This document shows positions 62,725 through 64,000 of a stretch of DNA of 64,000 nt, piece after piece. Source of the DNA: Larimichthys crocea (Eukaryota > Chordata > Actinopteri > Sciaenidae); NCBI RefSeq assembly GCF_000972845.2, contig NC_040029.1:2454695-2518694 (forward strand), given 5' to 3'. Made by a program: the position numbers and the translations under genes. The notes beneath the pieces are model-generated. The model was not told the DNA's origin and ran no database searches. It saw only the letters and a list, made by a program, of their open reading frames with translations. Positions within the stretch are counted from its first letter, which is position 1. Every line of letters starts with the position of its first letter.

Positions 62725-63377
62725 GATGGGCACGTCAGAGGAAACACGGACATAGATGAAGTGTGCGCTCTCACTCATCATTACCTTTAGATTTTTTGCT
62801 GCATTTTTTTCCAGGTGCCAGAATGTTTTGACATATCAACTGTGTTCCACTTCCTATTCTCCACCACCTCCGAGGCATCCTCTTACTACCTTTGTGTGTG
62901 ATGTTGCTCGAGGGCCTGCCAGGACCAGCTCACCCATCATTCATGTGGGTCTTGTTTCTCTGAAAACAAAGTGTATGTGATTCTTCTATATTCTAATGTT
63001 CAGCTTGTATTTTGTCCCACTAGAACTTATTTTCACCCCCCCCCTCGCGACGACGTTACATGCCTACATGTTTTAGGACCTTAAGTGCTCTGAGAGTGGC
63101 TCACTTTCTCTTCTAACTTGTTGGGCCATTGAGCAAGTTAGGAGCGACGGTTCAGATTGAGGGGTATTGCAGGAGTTGATGCTGAGCTCCTGGACAGGAA
63201 GCGGTGTTCTCTGGTTGCTAAAGTGTTCAGTTTACCTCATAGGGTAGTGGTGGTGTTGCAGACGGGCGGCCCGGTGGTTCGTCTTAATGCCGCAGAGAGT
63301 ATTTAGAGTGGTCGTACAGGAGACTGCAGGGACAACCCAGGGACACTAGAGAATAGTTGCATGATGCCAAAACACCA
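62333..63377 (+). other. nalf1: nalf1 3'UTR and downstream sequence
   Basis: Follows the stop codon. No AATAAA was found in the first kilobase, so the transcript end is undefined and may lie beyond the window. A 60-base pure pyrimidine tract at 62607-62666 is followed by a GT microsatellite at 62678-62722. Confidence 0.5.
62607..62722. repeat. Polypyrimidine tract plus (GT)n microsatellite
   Basis: Bases 62607-62666 contain only C and T (CCTCCCTCCCTTCC-type mirror-like runs). After an 11-base spacer comes a GT run of about 22 units. Confidence 0.95.
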
Positions 63378-63480
63378 GGGGCCTCATTTATCAACCATGC
63401 GTACGCTCGTTTCTGTGCACAGAATCCAACTGTGCTGACTAAACGCGTGTTACTGGAGAAACCAGACTACAAACACACAA
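63378..63480 (+). repeat. Possible end of a dispersed DNA-transposon-like repeat
   Basis: GGGGCCTCATTTATCAACCA, then TGCGTACGCTCGTTTCTGTG, resembles the terminal sequence of a repeat common in fish genomes. The right boundary is not resolved. The rest of the window to 64000 shows no gene. Confidence 0.3.
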
Positions 63481-64000
63481 GCCAAACTACCAATCAACCA
63501 CCAGTTATTGATAACGATTACTAAAGGCTGCTTTAAAATGGAAATCAATCTTATGTTGAGTTTGGAGCCACCTACACCTCTGTCACCCGTACCGTTATAT
63601 CAGCAGGAGGTAGATACAACTCTACCACATTCTTTGAAAAGTTCAACTTTTCGATGGCGCGTCATTGACCTGTACGGTTGTTCATTCTGTCAGACAATGC
63701 AGTGATCACAATTGATTTTCAAAATAATTTTATCTACAGCACAGCCTGACAAAGACTCCTGTTTAAGGTTGTATTCACAAGCAGTGATCACTAATTCTGA
63801 CGTCTGACGTCTCAACCAGAAACATCTTCTTGAAATGCATAGTAGACAGGCGATCTAAATGCCAATCGGTCCAAACATTCTTTCAACCAGTCACATATGT
63901 TTGAAGTGTAGGGAGATATTGATGAATTGTTCACAGCACATAACTTGCAGTCCAATCTTGATGAGCAGTTGCATGAATTAATTTTGAAAATAAGACCGGC

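Overview
The window looks like nuclear DNA from a ray-finned fish, probably a percomorph (inference). It holds two recognisable vertebrate protein-coding genes with GT-AG introns. Around them lie many CA/GT microsatellites, tRNA-derived SINEs, decayed L1-clade and L2-like LINEs, a Tc1/mariner remnant and dispersed non-coding repeat families of a kind common in teleosts. Nothing bacterial or viral was recognised.

Layout. Bases 1-3327 are non-coding, probably the last intron of a plus-strand gene that enters from the left. They begin with a duplicated ~325-bp segment. Bases 3328 to about 5660 look like that gene's terminal exon, almost all 3'UTR, ending in AATAAA. I could not identify the gene; irs2 is a weak synteny-based guess. 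From 5.7 to 26.7 kb the DNA is intergenic. It contains a 5'-truncated L1-clade LINE and a SINE, both with visible target-site duplications, plus an L2-like reverse-transcriptase fossil, a Tc1 fossil and several dispersed repeats.

lig4 (DNA ligase IV) is on the plus strand in two coding exons, 28212-30274 and 30797-31466, encoding 910 aa. It is the ligase of non-homologous end joining. nalf1 (fam155a, NALCN channel auxiliary factor 1) follows on the same strand in three coding exons, 35854-36540, 60345-60516 and 62034-62332, encoding 385 aa. It has a CpG-rich 5' end and a 23.8-kb first intron. The lig4-nalf1 adjacency and shared strand match human 13q33.3. The two genes are neighbours by conserved synteny and are not known to share a pathway.

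The nalf1 first intron carries the most interesting signals. About 0.84 kb after exon 1 there are two near-consensus RE1/NRSE (REST-binding) sequences in inverted orientation, 10 bp apart. Further in are a ~1.7-kb minisatellite of 25-bp units and an ~834-bp repeat interrupted by a 10-N assembly gap.
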